Of a DNA stretch of 64,000 nt, positions 37,065 through 45,058 are shown piece after piece. The position numbers and the translations under genes were made by a program. Below the pieces are notes generated by a model. It worked only from the letters and a program-made list of their open reading frames with translations. It was not told the DNA's origin and searched no databases. Location: assembly GCA_031261485.1 (NCBI GenBank), contig JAISJO010000031.1:21349-85348 (forward strand), read 5' to 3'. How positions within the stretch are numbered: the stretch's first letter is position 1; every line of letters starts with the position of its first letter. The DNA comes from Propionibacteriaceae bacterium (GTDB lineage Bacteria > Actinomycetota > Actinomycetes > Propionibacteriales > Propionibacteriaceae).

Positions 37065-38375
37065 CTACAGGCGTTCCCATGTTTCGCGGGGCACATCCCA
37101 GCGACGCACGAGATTCGAACTGAGAACAAGCATGACCGCGAGGGTAAGGGCGAGCAGAATCTCGACGACCACAAGAATGATGCCGACTGGCGAGAACGAA
37201 ACTAAGGTCACTTCCGGCGGTTGGGGCCAGAGCAGGTACCCGAGTGGCGCCACAATGGCAGGCACGACGAAAAGCAGCAACTCGACCACGACCTGGGCGA
37301 TGTTGTAGGTCTTCGAACACTGTGTCCCGCGTTTGTCGCTACGCTCGAATGCGAAATACTCCTGCCCGACGCGCTTCGCCAATCCGTATCCGATGTAGGC
37401 GCTGAGGGCGGCGATCTTGTCGTTGTGGACAAGGTAGAACCACCCGAAGATGAGCGTTAGCCCGGGGACTGCGAGAAGCAAGGCAGTGTAGTTCTCGTGG
37501 AGGAAGAAGAAACAAAGGATGGCCGTGAGGACAACGACGTTCAGCCACACGAAGACGTTGCGGGACTGAATGTGAGCAGTGGACTCCTTCTTCAGCGCGT
37601 CGTATTCATGGAGATGAATGTCGGCAGCCCCAATGGCTCCGCGACCGCGCATACGGTCCACCTCGGTCAAGAGATCGGCGTTGCGGTTGTCGGAAGCAGC
37701 AATGATATCTTCCAGGCGTCCCAAGTAGGGCGAGCCATTGTCGAGGCTGGCCAAGGTGTCGCGCAGTATCTGGGCGTGGTCGAATCCCAGGGACACGCGG
37801 CCTTCGGCGATGTTCTCCAAAGAGACCCACTCGACTCCCGCTGCGTCCGAACCGGCTCTGGGTTCGGGGATGGTCTCACCGACCTGGTGGACGAAAACGA
37901 ACGAATCGGACAGTCGCGGGTCTCGGCTGGCCCCCGTGTACAACCCGACGAAGTCCACGCCTTCGACGTCGATTCCGGTTTCCTCCTGAAGTTCCCGCAC
38001 AGCCGCCTGATGGGGGCTCTCCCCTGCGTCGAGATGCCCGCCGGGAATGGCGTAGGTCCCAGCGAAGGGCGGATAGGCCCTTCGAATCAGCAGCACTTTC
38101 CGCTCAGCCACGGGACCAGCGAGAACCACAAGGTCGGCGGTCTGGTGGGCAGCATTGGAAATCGCGCACCGAGTCGCAGTCAGCGCCACTTCTTCAATGG
38201 TGGGGAAAGGGTATGCCGACGCGATGCGTGTCGCGCGCCGGTAGTCCTCGGCACTGCCCACGATGTCTTCAGACAAAGGCTCGACCATCTCTTTCTCGAT
38301 CACAGCGGCGGCTTCTCCATGTTGAGACGCACCATCTGATGCTGGTAGTGATGTCACACGTTTCGCACGGGGCAT
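37065..38375 (-). CDS. Nudix hydrolase fused to a four-helix membrane domain
   Basis: 436 residues. Residues ~75-215 are a Nudix hydrolase with a complete Nudix box (GGHLDAGESPHQAAVRELQE ending at E132, then TGID). A helical linker (~215-270) follows, then four membrane helices (~274-292, 296-316, 358-383, 396-418) with a short cytosolic loop around residues 317-357. The C-terminal domain shows LVHNDKIAALSAYIG between helices 2 and 3. Substrate and function are unknown; Nudix enzymes cut nucleoside diphosphates linked to another group. ATG 38375 was chosen for the GGGAGG 8 nt upstream. Confidence 0.8.
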   Translation of the reverse strand: MPRAKRVTSLPASDGASQHGEAAAVIEKEMVEPLSEDIVGSAEDYRRATRIASAYPFPTIEEVALTATRCAISNAAHQTADLVVLAGPVAERKVLLIRRAYPPFAGTYAIPGGHLDAGESPHQAAVRELQEETGIDVEGVDFVGLYTGASRDPRLSDSFVFVHQVGETIPEPRAGSDAAGVEWVSLENIAEGRVSLGFDHAQILRDTLASLDNGSPYLGRLEDIIAASDNRNADLLTEVDRMRGRGAIGAADIHLHEYDALKKESTAHIQSRNVFVWLNVVVLTAILCFFFLHENYTALLLAVPGLTLIFGWFYLVHNDKIAALSAYIGYGLAKRVGQEYFAFERSDKRGTQCSKTYNIAQVVVELLLFVVPAIVAPLGYLLWPQPPEVTLVSFSPVGIILVVVEILLALTLAVMLVLSSNLVRRWDVPRETWERL

Positions 38376-38539
38376 ATCAGTATCCTCCCTTGGGCTTTCC
38401 ATTATCGCATGTACAGGTGTCCGTTCATGCAGAGCCGCCACTGGGCTAGGGTCCGGGAAGCGCTGACAATCAGTCACGTTCTGGGTCATCCACGCCAGCT
38501 GACAGCGTGGAACGATACCACGAGTCAATCAGCGATTTG

Positions 38540-40252
38540 TCAGGAATGAGCTTCCTTCTCAAGTTCGGTGTAGGCGATCTTGCCGACGCGGGTCATGGGG
38601 AAGGAATCGCGGAACTCAATGTCGCGGGGCACGGCCCACTTGATGAGTTCCTGCTTGCAGTACTCGCGCATTTCGCTGGACAGAGTGTCGGTCGGCTCGT
38701 ACCCAGTTTCCAGGATGACGAAGGCTTTGAGGCGTGTCATTTGGTAATCGTCCGGCACTCCGACCACGCATGCGCGACTGACCGCAGGGTGAGCCTCTAA
38801 GACCTGCTCCACCTGCATCGGGTACACGGAAACGCCCGAGATTTTCAGAAGTCTCTTGATACGACCCTTGAAATAGAGGAACCCATCGGAATCCATAGTG
38901 CCAATGTCGCCTGTGTGCAGCCACAGGAGGCCATCATCGTGGAGGCGCAGAGCGTGAGCGGTGGCCTCCTCGTCGTTGACGTACCCGTTCATCATCGTCG
39001 GCCCGTACATGCAAATCTCGCCAGCGGTGTCGTAGGGCAACTCGACTCCGGTGTCAGGGTCGAAGACTCCCACGGTCGCACCAGGGATGGGGATGCCCAT
39101 CGAACCGTCGCGGTAGAAGTGGCGAGGCGAGACCACACAGGCCGTCACGCACTCCGTCATCCCATATCCCTCCACCAATTCGATGGTGCCGCCCTGACGA
39201 GTCAGCACCTCGTCGAAGCGGCGCTTGAGGTCGGGGGTGAGCAGGTCGCCGCCGGAATACGCGCCCTTCATGGCGGAGAAGTCCACCTTGGCGAACCGTG
39301 GGTCGCGCAGGAGGGCCTGGAACAGCGTCGGCACGCCAGCGATGAACGACGGTTTGTACTTGATGAGATTGTCGATGTAGATCTTCGGGGAGAACTCAGG
39401 CACCAAGATGAAGTTGGCGCCCACGCACACGGGCGTGTGGATGCACAACCCCAGCCCGAAGCCGTGGAAGGCCGGCAGAATCGCCAAGACGGAATGCCCT
39501 AGTGAGATGCCGGTGATCTCCCCCATGGAGATAGCCAGCGCATTGAAGTTGGCAGCCGTCAGTTCGATGCCCTTCGGAAGAGAGGTCGTGCCGCCAGAGA
39601 AGAGGACGACCGTGCCGCCGGTCACCGACGCACGACCTTGCCCCGAAGACGACGGTTCGCCGCCCTTGCCTCGTCGGCCGCCCGCCATCATGTCCGCCCA
39701 GGTTTGTGTTCCTGGTGCGTCTTTGGGCACCGGCGCGATCTTGCGACCCTTGGTGAGCTTGAATCCGACCTTGAGCACAGGCTTCAGATAATCCCAAATA
39801 TGGGCGATGACGAGGGTCTCCAGGGGAGTCGTGCCCACCAACTTGGCCAGCGAGGAATAGAACATGTCCACCGTGATGGCAAAGCGCGCGCCTGTCTGGG
39901 TGATGTAGTGCTCAAGCTCAGGGGTCGAGGACAGCGGGTGAGTCAAAACGGCCCGCGCGCCCAACTTGTTGACCGCATAGAACGCGATGACGACATTGGG
40001 GATATTGGGCAAGGAGACGACCACCGAGTCCTGGCTCGTCACCCCCGCCGCAGCCAGTCCGTCCGCACATTCATCCACGGCGGCGAGCAGCCACGAATAG
40101 GTGAAGTGGCGTCCCATGTACGCGATGACGAGTTGATCCGGCCATTTCTCGGCGCCGAGTGCCAGCATTTCATACAGGGTCTTGTCGGGAATCTCGACGT
40201 TCTCAGCGATATGTGCGATGTCCTCGTAGAACCTCAGCCAGGGCTTGTCCAT
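38540..40252 (-). CDS. AMP-forming acyl-CoA ligase family protein
   Basis: 570 residues of the adenylate-forming superfamily. The A3 motif is VLFSGGTTSLPKGIE (S/T-rich P-loop). Further motifs are the A5 motif EGYGMTEC, A7 HTGDIG, A8 GRIKRLLKISG and the C-terminal Lys in VGKIAYTEL. It would activate a carboxylate as acyl-AMP and probably pass it to CoA. The acid is unknown. ATG 40252 is preceded by GGAG; it starts 8 nt after the upstream E2-like gene, so the two are coupled. No signal peptide; soluble. Confidence 0.88.
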   Translation of the reverse strand: MDKPWLRFYEDIAHIAENVEIPDKTLYEMLALGAEKWPDQLVIAYMGRHFTYSWLLAAVDECADGLAAAGVTSQDSVVVSLPNIPNVVIAFYAVNKLGARAVLTHPLSSTPELEHYITQTGARFAITVDMFYSSLAKLVGTTPLETLVIAHIWDYLKPVLKVGFKLTKGRKIAPVPKDAPGTQTWADMMAGGRRGKGGEPSSSGQGRASVTGGTVVLFSGGTTSLPKGIELTAANFNALAISMGEITGISLGHSVLAILPAFHGFGLGLCIHTPVCVGANFILVPEFSPKIYIDNLIKYKPSFIAGVPTLFQALLRDPRFAKVDFSAMKGAYSGGDLLTPDLKRRFDEVLTRQGGTIELVEGYGMTECVTACVVSPRHFYRDGSMGIPIPGATVGVFDPDTGVELPYDTAGEICMYGPTMMNGYVNDEEATAHALRLHDDGLLWLHTGDIGTMDSDGFLYFKGRIKRLLKISGVSVYPMQVEQVLEAHPAVSRACVVGVPDDYQMTRLKAFVILETGYEPTDTLSSEMREYCKQELIKWAVPRDIEFRDSFPMTRVGKIAYTELEKEAHS

Positions 40253-40259
40253 GTGTCTC

Positions 40260-41090
40260 CTAAATTGTCTGCAGCAGTGCTGGCTCGGCGAAGTATTTCT
40301 TGAACAATTCCAAGGCGCGTGCGTCGTAATATCCGTCGGCGATGCGCTCGTCGAGGGCAAACGTGAGGTCCACCACCTGTCTGACGACAGGGACATCTCC
40401 CTCACCCACGATAACAGCTTTGCGCACCTGTCCGATGCACATGAAAATCGAGCAGGTCCCCCACTCGATCAGGTGGTGGTAGGGAGCGCCCATGCCGACC
40501 GAGCCCAAGTTGGCAATGTACACCGAGCAGCGCAGAGGGTCCACGCCGCGCAAGAACTTGGGCGTGTCGAAATAGAAGTCCCATGTCTCGATGAGTTTGA
40601 TGGCGATTCTCAACAGGAGGCGAGGCATCGAGTAGAACAAAGAGACAAGTTTATCATCTTCTGTTTCGACTCCATCCTTGGCCAACCGGATTTCGCCCGT
40701 TAACTTCGCCTTCAGAGTCTCGGCGGTGTCGTCAGACTTCACAGCGACCAGGACGTTCGTCTCTGTCGAATCTTCCTCCATGGCCCGGCGCGCGATGAAA
40801 CTCAAGACCACGTCTTTGCGTTGGTACAGGCGCCGTCCTTGGATGTAGCGATTCAGTTGAGGCCGAGCGCGCAGAATCTTGGTCAAAGCCGTCAGACATG
40901 CCTGGAAGAAGGTGATCTCGTGGTCAGTCCCCTTCGACTGGTCGATGTACTCCAGCAGGGCGTCCACTTCGACAGTCACCGGAAAGTAGGCGATGGAGTT
41001 GTTTCGGCCACGCATGATGTACGGGAACAAGCCGTTGAGGCTTGAGGGCAATGTCACGCGCGTCGCGTCGTACCTATCCCCACGTCCCAT
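40260..41090 (-). CDS. E2-type acyltransferase without lipoyl domain
   Basis: 276 residues resembling the catalytic domain of 2-oxoacid dehydrogenase E2 / chloramphenicol acetyltransferase fold: NSIAYFPVTVEVDALLEY, ITFFQACLTALTKIL and the C-terminal TFALDERIADGYYDARALEL. In E2 enzymes this last motif is DHRxxDG with catalytic His; here it is D247-E248-R-I-A-D-G, so Glu replaces His. No lipoyl or E1-binding domain, so it is not part of a dehydrogenase complex. It is tightly linked to the acyl-CoA ligase gene, suggesting the ligase supplies its acyl donor. Behind a tandem operator at 41149-41180. Confidence 0.8.
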   Translation of the reverse strand: MGRGDRYDATRVTLPSSLNGLFPYIMRGRNNSIAYFPVTVEVDALLEYIDQSKGTDHEITFFQACLTALTKILRARPQLNRYIQGRRLYQRKDVVLSFIARRAMEEDSTETNVLVAVKSDDTAETLKAKLTGEIRLAKDGVETEDDKLVSLFYSMPRLLLRIAIKLIETWDFYFDTPKFLRGVDPLRCSVYIANLGSVGMGAPYHHLIEWGTCSIFMCIGQVRKAVIVGEGDVPVVRQVVDLTFALDERIADGYYDARALELFKKYFAEPALLQTI

Positions 41091-41148
41091 AGCGAATGCC
41101 TCCGTTTCCTCTGGTCAGTCGCCCATTCGACAGGCGCTCACGACTCAC

Positions 41149-41180
41149 TACGATAGCGTAACTTTACGATACCGTAACTT
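41149..41180 (-). promoter_or_regulatory. Tandem palindromic operator before the acyltransferase-ligase operon
   Basis: Two adjacent 16-bp units (41149-41164 and 41165-41180) differ at one position. Each contains an inverted repeat TACG-N4-CGTA, complete as TTACG-ATAC-CGTAA in the second unit. They lie 59 nt upstream of the start codon at 41090. On the minus strand TTACGG and TATCGT inside the repeats could serve as -35 and -10, so binding would block the promoter. TetR-type regulators use such sites; no regulator gene is visible. Confidence 0.55.
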
Positions 41181-41300
41181 AGTAAGACGCTGATCATTCA
41201 TGCAGCGCCCTGACACTTTGTCCAGAGGCGCCACCATGGCGATAGGCACGGCACATCGCGGCACTGAGAACCGCTCGCCAATCCGATGAGATGCACGCCC

Positions 41301-42638
41301 TCAGAGCACCGGCAGGAACTTCGCCAGTTCCCATGCGGTCACCTGACGGCGGTACTCTTCAAACTCGGCACGCTTGTTCTTGAGGAAGTAATCGAAGACA
41401 TGCTCGCCCAAGGTCTCGGCCACCAATTCAGAGCGTTCCATGACGTTGAGCGCCTCATCCAGATTGCGCGGCAACGGTGTAATGCCCATGGCCTTTCGCT
41501 CACGGTCGGTGAGGCTCCACACATCGTCCTCAGCTCCAGGAGGCAATTCCAAACCCTGCTCGATGCCGTCCAGGCCAGCGTTGAGCATGAGGGCATAGGC
41601 GAGGTACGGGTTGGCGGCCGAGTCGATGGAGCGCAACTCCACACGCACAGATGCGCCCTTGTTCGGCTTGTACCCTGGCACACGCACAAGAGCCGAGCGA
41701 TTGTTGCGACCCCAGCAGATGTACGCCGGAGCTTCCAAGCCCGAAGCCAGTCGGGCGTACGAGTTGACCCACTGGTTCGTGACGGCGGTGATCTCGCCGG
41801 CATGGGCGAGCAGACCAGCCACGAACTGACGCCCGATACGGGAGAGATGGTATTCGTCGGAAGCGTCGTAGAAGGCGTTGGTGTCGCCCTCGAAGAGCGA
41901 CATGTGGGTGTGCATGCCTGACCCCGGCACATCCGTGAGCGGCTTGGGCATGAAAGACGCCTGGATGCCGAGGAGGGCGGCGACCTCTTTGACGACCACC
42001 CGGAAAGTCATGATGTTGTCCGCCATGGACAGAGCATCAGCGTAGCGGAGGTCGATCTCGTGCTGACCAGGGGCCGCCTCGTGGTGCGAGAACTCAACCG
42101 AGATGCCCATTTGCTCCAGCATGGAAATCGTCTTGCGCCTGAAGTCCGAGCCTTGACCCAGGTTCGTGTGGTCGAAGTACCCCGCATGGTCCAGCGGCTT
42201 CGGTGGCTGACCAGGTTTGGTGTTGGCCTGGAAGAGGAAGAACTCAATTTCAGGATGGGTGTAGAAAGTGAACCCCTTCTCCCCCGCCTTCTTCAAGGTC
42301 TTCTTGAGCACATAACGCGGATCGGCGTACGACGGCGACCCATCAGGCAAGGTGATGTCGCAGAACATGCGGGCGGTGGGCTTCGATTGATCCCGCCAGG
42401 GCAAGGTCTGGAAGGTCGCGGGGTCGGGATGGGCGATCATATCCGACTCGTACACGCGGGCGAACCCCTCAATGGCCGACCCGTCGAAACCGATGCCCTC
42501 CTCGAACGCGCCTTCCACCTCGGCGGGCGAAATGGCGACGGACTTGAGGAAACCCAAAACATCAGTGAACCAGAGTCGGACAAATCTGATGTCGCGCTCC
42601 TCCATGGCGCGCAACACGAACTCAGTCTGCTTATCCAT
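41301..42638 (-). CDS. glnA2: Glutamine synthetase type I, GlnA2 group
   Basis: 445 residues. The N-terminus [20 protein letters not shown], then [12 protein letters not shown], and the catalytic motifs [13 protein letters not shown] and [11 protein letters not shown] identify glutamine synthetase. Sequence and length (445 rather than ~475) fit the GlnA2/alpha group of Actinomycetota, which lacks the adenylylation Tyr loop of GlnA1. It makes glutamine from glutamate, ammonia and ATP. Start ATG 42638. Some GlnA2-type enzymes may instead gamma-glutamylate polyamines; that cannot be excluded. Confidence 0.9.
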   Translation of the reverse strand: MDKQTEFVLRAMEERDIRFVRLWFTDVLGFLKSVAISPAEVEGAFEEGIGFDGSAIEGFARVYESDMIAHPDPATFQTLPWRDQSKPTARMFCDITLPDGSPSYADPRYVLKKTLKKAGEKGFTFYTHPEIEFFLFQANTKPGQPPKPLDHAGYFDHTNLGQGSDFRRKTISMLEQMGISVEFSHHEAAPGQHEIDLRYADALSMADNIMTFRVVVKEVAALLGIQASFMPKPLTDVPGSGMHTHMSLFEGDTNAFYDASDEYHLSRIGRQFVAGLLAHAGEITAVTNQWVNSYARLASGLEAPAYICWGRNNRSALVRVPGYKPNKGASVRVELRSIDSAANPYLAYALMLNAGLDGIEQGLELPPGAEDDVWSLTDRERKAMGITPLPRNLDEALNVMERSELVAETLGEHVFDYFLKNKRAEFEEYRRQVTAWELAKFLPVL

Positions 42639-42763
42639 ACTCGTACTTTGGCCCACGGGTGTTACGGGCACATGACATGTACACACGATGGCCATGCTGT
42701 GTGTCGAATGGTGGCCATCTCCATGAGAGTGGTGGAGTCCAGCCGAGCCATTGGGGCTCAGAC

Positions 42764-42769
42764 TAAGAT
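42764..42769 (+). promoter_or_regulatory. -10 element for leaderless map transcript
   Basis: TAAGAT fits the TANNNT -10 consensus and lies 7 nt before the GTG start of map, which has no Shine-Dalgarno. The message is therefore probably leaderless, which is common in Actinomycetota. No convincing -35. Confidence 0.4.
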
Positions 42770-42776
42770 ATGTCGA

Positions 42777-43625
42777 GTGAGTCATGTAGAGCCCTATCCC
42801 CAGACCCCTCGCCGTCCTGTCCCCTCGTCCATCCCCCGACCCGAGTATGTGGGCCGCCCCACTGACGCGCCCTATGATGGCCCAGACGTGGTCGACGAAG
42901 ACACCATCGCACGGATGCGTGAGGCTGGGCGTGTCGCGCATTTGGCTATCGCTGAAGCCGCCAAACTCATAGCCCCTGGGGTCACCACCGACGAATTGGA
43001 CGCCGCCGCTCACAAGTTCATCGTGGCCAACGGCGCTTACCCCTCGACTCTGGGGTACAAGTATTTTCCCAAGTCAATCTGCACATCGGTCAACGAAGTC
43101 ATCTGCCACGGCATTCCTGACACGCGACCGCTGGAAGACGGAGACCTCGTCAAGATCGATATCACCGTCTTCAAGGATGGCGTCCACGGCGACAATTGTG
43201 CGACGTTCGGCTGTGGGACACTCGACCAAGCCTCCACCGACCTCATGAACCGTACCCGCGAGGCTATGAATCGCGCGATCGCCGCGGTCAAACCCGGTCG
43301 CCAGTTCAATGCCATCGGACGGGTCATTGAGGCGTATGCCAACCGCTTCGGGTATGGCGTCGTGCGCGATTACACCGGTCATGGTATCAACACCTCTTTC
43401 CACTCCGGTCTGATTGTCCTGCACTACGATGAGCCGCGCGTCACCAAGATCATTGAGGAAGGCATGACCTTCACCATCGAGCCCATGCTCACCATGGGCG
43501 ACTACCACGCCCACATCTGGGACGATGATTGGACTGTCGTGACCAATGACTTCTCCCGGTGCGCCCAGTTCGAGCAGACACTCGTCGTGCGTGCCGATGG
43601 AGCTGAGATTCTGACCAAACCGTAG
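42777..43625 (+). CDS. map: Type I methionine aminopeptidase
   Basis: 282 residues from GTG 42777. It has the N-terminal extension with a Pro-rich segment ([19 protein letters not shown]) found in actinobacterial MapB. Metal ligands lie in [19 protein letters not shown] (Asp, Asp), [13 protein letters not shown] (His), [10 protein letters not shown] (Glu) and [10 protein letters not shown] (Glu). It removes N-terminal Met from new proteins. The frame is open further upstream, antisense to glnA2; the start here follows from family length and the -10 element at 42764. Confidence 0.93.
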   Translation: MSHVEPYPQTPRRPVPSSIPRPEYVGRPTDAPYDGPDVVDEDTIARMREAGRVAHLAIAEAAKLIAPGVTTDELDAAAHKFIVANGAYPSTLGYKYFPKSICTSVNEVICHGIPDTRPLEDGDLVKIDITVFKDGVHGDNCATFGCGTLDQASTDLMNRTREAMNRAIAAVKPGRQFNAIGRVIEAYANRFGYGVVRDYTGHGINTSFHSGLIVLHYDEPRVTKIIEEGMTFTIEPMLTMGDYHAHIWDDDWTVVTNDFSRCAQFEQTLVVRADGAEILTKP

Positions 43626-43633
43626 GGAACCCC

Positions 43634-43786
43634 TCATTGGCCCTCGTCGTCATTCCGCACATCGTCGTGGAATCCATCTGAGAAGGCGACATCCTTCGGC
43701 TTGCCATTGAACACACCCCTACGGAGCAAAGTGCCAATACAGATTGGGCATCGTTCCCCGACGCTAGTCGATGCGACCCAGTACAC
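43634..43786 (-). CDS. Possible small zinc-ribbon protein (50 aa)
   Basis: From GTG 43786 the frame reads VYWVASTSVGERCPICIGTL, then LRRGVFNGKPKDVAF, ending NDDEGQ. One CxxC pair (CPIC) is present. The sequence looks protein-like, but there is no Shine-Dalgarno, the start overlaps the rnpB promoter region in the opposite direction, and no family is recognised. Could be a chance reading frame. Confidence 0.25.
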   Translation of the reverse strand: MYWVASTSVGERCPICIGTLLRRGVFNGKPKDVAFSDGFHDDVRNDDEGQ

Positions 43787-43787
43787 T
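43782..43787 (+). promoter_or_regulatory. Probable -10 of rnpB
   Basis: TACACT lies 8 nt before the deduced 5' end of the RNase P RNA at 43796. A -35 box is not obvious. Confidence 0.4.
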
Positions 43788-43795
43788 GGTACCGG

Positions 43796-44165
43796 ATGAG
43801 CTGGCCGGGTGACCGCGCAGAAATGTGAGGAAAGTCCGGACTCCACAGAGCACGGTGGTGGGTAACACCCACCTGGGGCGACCCACGGGACAGTGCCACA
43901 GAAAGCAGACCGCCCTGGCGACAGGGTAAGGGTGAAACGGTGGTGTAAGAGACCACCAGCACTGCGAGTGATCGCAGTGGCTAGGCAAACCCCACCGGGA
44001 GCAAGACCAAGAAGGCCGCAAGGCCGCGTCAATCGGGTTGCTCGCCTGATGATTGACGGGTAGGTCGCACGAGGCATGGCCTCGAAGGTTCGTGGCAACA
44101 CGGATCGCAGATGGATGGTCACCGGCTGGCAACAGTCACAGAATCCGGCTTAGAGGCCAGCTCAT
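43796..44165 (+). ncRNA. rnpB: RNase P RNA (bacterial class A)
   Basis: Ends are set by the P1 helix: ATGAGCTGGCC (43796-43806) pairs with GGCCAGCTCAT (44155-44165). Universal core segments are present: GAGGAAAGTCCGGACTCCAC near 43827, ACAGAAAGCAGACCGCC near 43898, GGTAAGGGTGAAACGGTG near 43925 and the 3' P4 segment CACAGAATCCGGCTTA near 44137. The RNA is the catalytic part of RNase P that trims tRNA 5' ends. The prophage begins directly downstream. Confidence 0.95.
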
Positions 44166-44264
44166 CCCCATATTTCCCCTTGTGTGAGCGTGTTTTGGCT
44201 TGTGGTTGGGTAATTTCGTAGCGTCATTCTATGTACATATATGGCACTCTATTGTCTTCAATGT

Positions 44265-44337
44265 ACTGGCAAGTGACTGGCAAGGCACGCTCAGGACGAC
44301 CCACTTCGCAGGCGTCCACTGGCAAGAGACTGGCAAG
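44265..44337 (+). repeat. Four ACTGGCAAG direct repeats (integrase arm-site-like)
   Basis: ACTGGCAAG occurs at 44265-44273, 44276-44284, 44318-44326 and 44329-44337. Each pair is spaced by 11 bp start to start, with 42 bp between the pairs. Paired direct repeats on one helical turn next to a prophage end are typical of arm-type sites bound by tyrosine integrases. The core crossover site would then lie near, probably between 44140 and 44265. Confidence 0.6.
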
Positions 44338-44369
44338 GATTCCAGCATGACATGTTGCCTAGAATGCAT

Positions 44370-44415
44370 AAGAGAGGGGCCCCCTCACCATGGTCGGTGA
44401 GGGGGCCCCTCTCTT
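44370..44415. terminator. Long perfect hairpin at the prophage left end
   Basis: A 20-bp perfect inverted repeat (44370-44389 with 44396-44415), GC-rich, with the 6-nt loop atggtc. It is 22 nt past the stop of the last phage gene (44438, minus strand). The T tracts are short on both sides (TTGG on the plus side), so it may act as a bidirectional terminator insulating prophage late transcription from the host. Confidence 0.7.
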
Positions 44416-44437
44416 GGTTCCTCTTGCACCTAGACAC

Positions 44438-44767
44438 CTAGACGCCTTGAGGTCTTGACGGGGGTGGAGGTCCTTTGCCTTCCCAGATGTGATTCTGGAG
44501 AGCGTCGATGAAGTCTCCTTGTTCGCGGATGAGGACAGCGTCCTCGCGTCGGAGTCTGAACAACTCGTCCCTCTCTTTCTCGTGCTCGACTCGTCGAGTG
44601 CCCATCTCCGTCTGAAGCTTCGTGATTTCCGCTTGAGCGAATGTGAGCGCTTCTTGCAGCTTGTTGATTCTGGTGATGAGGTAGCCGTACCCGCTGGCGG
44701 CAGCAGCGATAACGGCACCGACGATGACCACGAGGACTTCGTCGAGATAGGTCAGGCTCAAGTCCAT
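44438..44767 (-). CDS. Phage membrane-anchored coiled-coil protein (lysis cassette)
   Basis: 109 residues. One N-terminal membrane helix (LVVIVGAVIAAAASGYGYLI), then a coiled coil (~30-85: RINKLQEALTFAQAEITKLQ) and a Pro-rich tail (GKGPPPPSRP). Last gene of the late operon, 2 nt after the holin. This layout is common for a second holin-like or spanin-like protein; no firm family. Confidence 0.7.
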   Translation of the reverse strand: MDLSLTYLDEVLVVIVGAVIAAAASGYGYLITRINKLQEALTFAQAEITKLQTEMGTRRVEHEKERDELFRLRREDAVLIREQGDFIDALQNHIWEGKGPPPPSRPQGV

Positions 44768-44769
44768 GG

Positions 44770-45045
44770 TTAGGCGAGTCCTGCCTGGTCTGGCTCATAC
44801 GGCTTGTACGCGGCGGGCTTCAACTCCTCGGCGCCGTTGAGGCTGGGTGCGCCGCCGGTGACGGTTCCTGAGGCGATGGTGGTCAGGACGGACACGAGGG
44901 TGGCCATGGCGACGACTGAGAGGAGGGATATCCAGTCGATGTCGAGGAGACCGGTCGCGTTGGCGGTGAGCAGGGCGACGGCGGCTTCACAGGCGGTTTT
45001 GATGGCCCTCTCAGCGAGGGCTTTCCAGAATTGCTTGGTCCACAT
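44770..45045 (-). CDS. Putative phage holin
   Basis: 91 residues. Two hydrophobic segments (~17-33, CEAAVALLTANATGLL; ~40-60, ISLLSVVAMATLVSVLTTIA) with a charged C-terminal tail, matching the small r1t-type holins of actinophages. It would form pores that let the adjacent lysin reach the wall. Located between lysin and coiled-coil gene. Confidence 0.75.
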   Translation of the reverse strand: MWTKQFWKALAERAIKTACEAAVALLTANATGLLDIDWISLLSVVAMATLVSVLTTIASGTVTGGAPSLNGAEELKPAAYKPYEPDQAGLA

Positions 45046-45058
45046 GAGATGTTCCTTT

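Noticed and set aside
42060..42776. Upstream extension of the map reading frame
   Set aside because: It lies antisense to glnA2 and has no similarity to methionine aminopeptidase; the family N-terminus fits GTG 42777.
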